The notes below the pieces were generated by a model. It ran no database searches, was not told where the DNA came from, and worked only from the letters and a program-made list of their open reading frames with translations. A program made the position numbers and the translations under genes. A stretch of DNA of 64,000 bases, taken from positions 367,474 through 431,473 of the forward strand of contig NZ_KB891103.1 in the NCBI RefSeq assembly GCF_000373365.1. Reading direction: 5' to 3'. The stretch comes from Parafrankia discariae. Its GTDB lineage: Bacteria > Actinomycetota > Actinomycetes > Frankiales > Frankiaceae. Below, piece by piece: positions 61,920-64,000 of this stretch; position 1 is the stretch's first letter, and the number at the start of each line of letters is the position of its first letter.

Positions 61920-62551
61920 CGGGGCGCACCGCTGCGGGACGGGCCCCGGCGGGACGGGCGGGGCGGGTCCAGCTCCCGCTGCTCGCGGCGTCGGCGCTCG
62001 TCGCGTCCGGACTCGGCTGGGCCCTGCTGTTCCGGGACCGCCCGTTCGAGACGACGCTCGCCGTGGTTCTCGGGTCCGCCGCCGCCGGCACGCTGCTCGC
62101 GGCTCTGCTGGGGCAACCGGTCACGGACCGCGGCCAATCCCCGGAACCGAGGCGCCCGTCGTCCGGGCCGGGCGCCGGCGGCGCGCGGCCGGAGACCGGG
62201 CAGCCGCAGACCGGGCAGCCGGAGACCGCACAGCTTGTGCTGCCGGTCGGGCAGCCGGTCGGGGGCGCCCCGCCCGCGGGGCAGTGGTGGGGCAGGGACG
62301 CCCCACCGCCCGCGGCGGCGCCCACCGCCGCGGCCACGCCGGCCCGCCCGGCACCGCGCGATCTCGGGGAGCTGCGCGACTCCGCCCGCGTCGTGCAGTG
62401 CCCGCGCTGCGGCGCGTTCCGCCTCGACGTCCGGCAGACCGGTGCGGGCTACGCGTTCCGCTGCCGCGTCGACGGCCACGAATGGACCTGGCGGCCCGGC
62501 ACCGCGTGGCCGGTCACCGTCGTCGCGAGTCGCCGCCGGAACACCCGCTGA
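61916..62551 (+). CDS. membrane protein with C-terminal zinc ribbon
   Basis: A 211-residue protein. Two adjacent hydrophobic segments lie near the N terminus (VQLPLLAASALVASGLGWAL, AVVLGSAAAGTLLAALLG), followed by a Pro/Gln/Gly-rich linker with repeated TGQPQTGQPE units, and then a C-terminal zinc ribbon-like domain (CPRCGAFRLDVRQTG, ending CRVDGHEW). The last metal ligands are Cys and His. It overlaps its upstream gene and is 17 nt from the vWA gene. It may tether the vWA/PP2C module to the membrane, by inference from context. Confidence 0.72.
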   Translation: MTGRTAAGRAPAGRAGRVQLPLLAASALVASGLGWALLFRDRPFETTLAVVLGSAAAGTLLAALLGQPVTDRGQSPEPRRPSSGPGAGGARPETGQPQTGQPETAQLVLPVGQPVGGAPPAGQWWGRDAPPPAAAPTAAATPARPAPRDLGELRDSARVVQCPRCGAFRLDVRQTGAGYAFRCRVDGHEWTWRPGTAWPVTVVASRRRNTR

Positions 62552-62568
62552 CCAGGACGGATGGACGA

Positions 62569-63411
62569 ATGTACGAGCAGACCTTCTCCCGCACCAACCC
62601 CGGCTGCATCGTGTTCCTGCTGGACCGGTCCGACTCGATGAAGCAGCCGTGGCAGTCCAGCGGGGGCACGCTCGCCGAGGGCGCCGCCCGCGCCGTGAAC
62701 AAGATCCTGCTCGACCTGTGCGTGAAGTCGGCGAAGGAGGTCGGCGGCCGGGCCCGGCACTACTTCGACGTCGGCGTCTTCGGTTACGGCGCCTGCCCGG
62801 TGGCGGGCGGCGAGGGCGTCGAACCGGCTCTGGGCGGCCAGCCGATCGTGCCGATCCCGGAGGTGTTCGACCATCCGCTGCGGGTCGAGGCCGAACAGTC
62901 GGTCGACGCCGTCGCCGGGTCCAAACTCCCGGTCTGGATCGAGCCGGTGTTCGGCTACCGCACCCCCATGTGCCAGGCCATCGCGACGGCGGGCGAGCAC
63001 GTGTACGGGTGGGCGGCCAGCCATCCCGACTCGTTCCCGCCGATCGTCATCAACATCACCGACGGGATGGTCACCGACAGCCCGTACGACGGCGCCGGCC
63101 TCGCCGAATGGGCCGCCCGGCTCACCTCGATCGAGACCCACCACGGCCAGGCGCTGCTGTTCAACATCTTCCTGTCGCCGACGCTCGCGCCCGAGGCGCT
63201 GTTCCCGGTCACCGCGGCGGGGCTGCCCGAACCGGGCCCCGAGCTGTTCGCGATCTCCAGCACGCTGCCGGCGTCCATGGTCGCGAACGCCCGCGGCGCG
63301 CGGGTGGAGATCGCCGACGGCGCCCGCGGGTTCGTGTTCAACGCCGGCCTGGCGACGCTGGTGTGGTTCCTGGAGATCGGCACCCGGGTCGCCGACGTCC
63401 GGGACCGGTGA
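62569..63411 (+). CDS. vWA-domain protein (TerY-like)
   Basis: A 280-residue von Willebrand A protein. The metal-ion-dependent adhesion site is complete: DRSDS (Asp19, Ser21, Ser23) and a later TDGM with Thr. The core strands FDVGVFGYGACPVAGGE and FPPIVINITDGMVTDS are typical of TerY-like vWA proteins. The ATG at 62569 is favoured by the conserved start MYEQTFSRTNPGC. It is followed 11 nt later by a PP2C-like phosphatase; vWA, PP2C and a Ser/Thr kinase form the TerY-P triad of stress signalling. The kinase would lie beyond this window. Confidence 0.85.
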   Translation: MYEQTFSRTNPGCIVFLLDRSDSMKQPWQSSGGTLAEGAARAVNKILLDLCVKSAKEVGGRARHYFDVGVFGYGACPVAGGEGVEPALGGQPIVPIPEVFDHPLRVEAEQSVDAVAGSKLPVWIEPVFGYRTPMCQAIATAGEHVYGWAASHPDSFPPIVINITDGMVTDSPYDGAGLAEWAARLTSIETHHGQALLFNIFLSPTLAPEALFPVTAAGLPEPGPELFAISSTLPASMVANARGARVEIADGARGFVFNAGLATLVWFLEIGTRVADVRDR

Positions 63412-63422
63412 GGACCCGCTGA

Positions 63423-64000
63423 TGATCCTCGCCCGCTCCGCCTGTTTCTGGCTGGAGAAGCTGGGCAGCGCGGCGTCGGAATGGGAGGACGCCGCCGCCT
63501 TCCACGACGGCGACCCGGCCGCCGGTACCACTCCCCGCTACGCGGTCGTGGACGGCGCCACCGAGGCCTACGACGCGATCCGCTGGGTGGCGCACCTGGT
63601 CGGCTCGTTCGTCGCCGACACCGGGCCCGACCTCACCCCGGACGCGCTGCGCGCCTGGTTCGAGCAGGCCCAGCGGCTGTGGGTGGCCGGGGCGCCCACG
63701 CGGTTCGCGACGGTCATCGAGGAGCACAAGTTCCACACCGAGGGGTCGTTCGCGACGTTCCTGGGCTGCCGCCTCACCGGCCTCGGCGGGCCCGGGGCCC
63801 GCTGGGAGGCCGCCGCGCTCGGCGACACCGTGCTGTTCCACGTCCGGGCCGGCCGGCTGCTCACCCACTTCCCGCCGATCGGCGTGGACGACTTCGGGCT
63901 CTCCCCCGACGGGATCGGCACCCGCCCGGAGGCACTCGGCCCGATGCTGCGCGCGCTGGAGCTGTCCAGTGGCGAGGTCCACCCGGGCGACGTGCTCTAC
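63423..64000 (+). CDS. PP2C-like phosphatase, partial at window end
   Basis: The first 192 residues of a PP2C-type protein; the end of the window cuts it. RYAVVDGATEAYDAIRWV contains the metal-binding Asp-Gly, and GSFATFLGCRLTGLGGPGAR with AAALGDTVLFHVRAGRLL matches the second and third PP2C blocks. An upstream WEDAAAFHDGD provides the early acidic residue. It would dephosphorylate Ser/Thr on partner proteins. It directly follows the vWA gene, as in TerY-P-like sets. The ATG at 63423 gives MILARSACFWLEKLG. Confidence 0.82.

Overview
The window is very GC-rich, uses GTG and TTG starts freely, packs genes with 1-4 nt overlaps, and carries families typical of actinomycetes (DUF397, DUF3618, actinobacterial holin-X, an NrtR-type Nudix regulator, an F420-type LLM oxidoreductase, HAF repeats). 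It is best read as chromosome from a filamentous or soil actinomycete. A Frankia-like organism is my best guess, but no marker gene proves the genus. I saw no rRNA, tRNA or CRISPR array.

Layout. 0-4 kb: a DUF397 protein, a 52-residue protein, and a divergent cassette of an NrtR-like Nudix regulator facing an SPFH protein plus a NAD-kinase-like protein, with two matching palindromic operators between them. 4-11 kb: a small possible ribbon-helix-helix protein, an EamA-like transporter, a tightly overlapped operon (sugar aminotransferase, NAD-dependent epimerase, MGDG-synthase/MurG-like glycosyltransferase), and a metallophosphoesterase. 11-20.6 kb: a Nit1C-type cluster (amidohydrolase, MSMEG_0572-like protein, radical SAM protein, GNAT-AIR synthase fusion, nitrilase, FAD oxidoreductase, glycosyltransferase, alpha/beta hydrolase). 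20.7-28.4 kb: membrane-stress type genes (holin-X, DUF3618, DUF4407), an SRPBCC protein, a MEDS/anti-sigma kinase, and Tex with an RGG-rich tail, closed by a strong terminator.

28.5-36 kb is the most striking part. A minus-strand operon encodes a nucleotide-sugar dehydrogenase, a processive GT2 resembling egghead-type beta-mannosyltransferases, a membrane-anchored beta-helix protein with the YGVDPH signature of mannuronan C5-epimerases, and an OafA-type acyltransferase. A PL14-like lyase lies just downstream. Together these are the parts list of an alginate-like polyuronate pathway, which is unexpected in an actinomycete. A secreted GH26-like hydrolase at 47.5-49.4 kb may act on a related polymer.

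36-52 kb: a AAA ATPase, a GlcNAc-kinase-like protein, an MscS channel, a secreted choice-of-anchor-I protein, a TetR/SRPBCC pair with three contiguous 16-bp palindromes between them, a secreted glycine-rich (PGRS-like) protein, the GH26-like enzyme, a HAF-repeat protein and a second TetR. 52.5-56.5 kb is a degraded patch: IS5-type transposase remnant, replication-relaxation-like regulator, excisionase-like remnant, PAP2 phosphatase, and ABC-ATPase and DedA fragments fused tail to tail. 56.6-64 kb: an LLM oxidoreductase, a NarL-type two-component pair with a convergent overlapping CheY-like gene, and an operon of exported or membrane proteins, a zinc-ribbon protein, a vWA protein and a PP2C-like phosphatase cut by the window end, resembling a TerY-P-type signalling set.

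A recurring feature is in-frame 12-18 nt tandem repeats that expand linkers and tails in many proteins.
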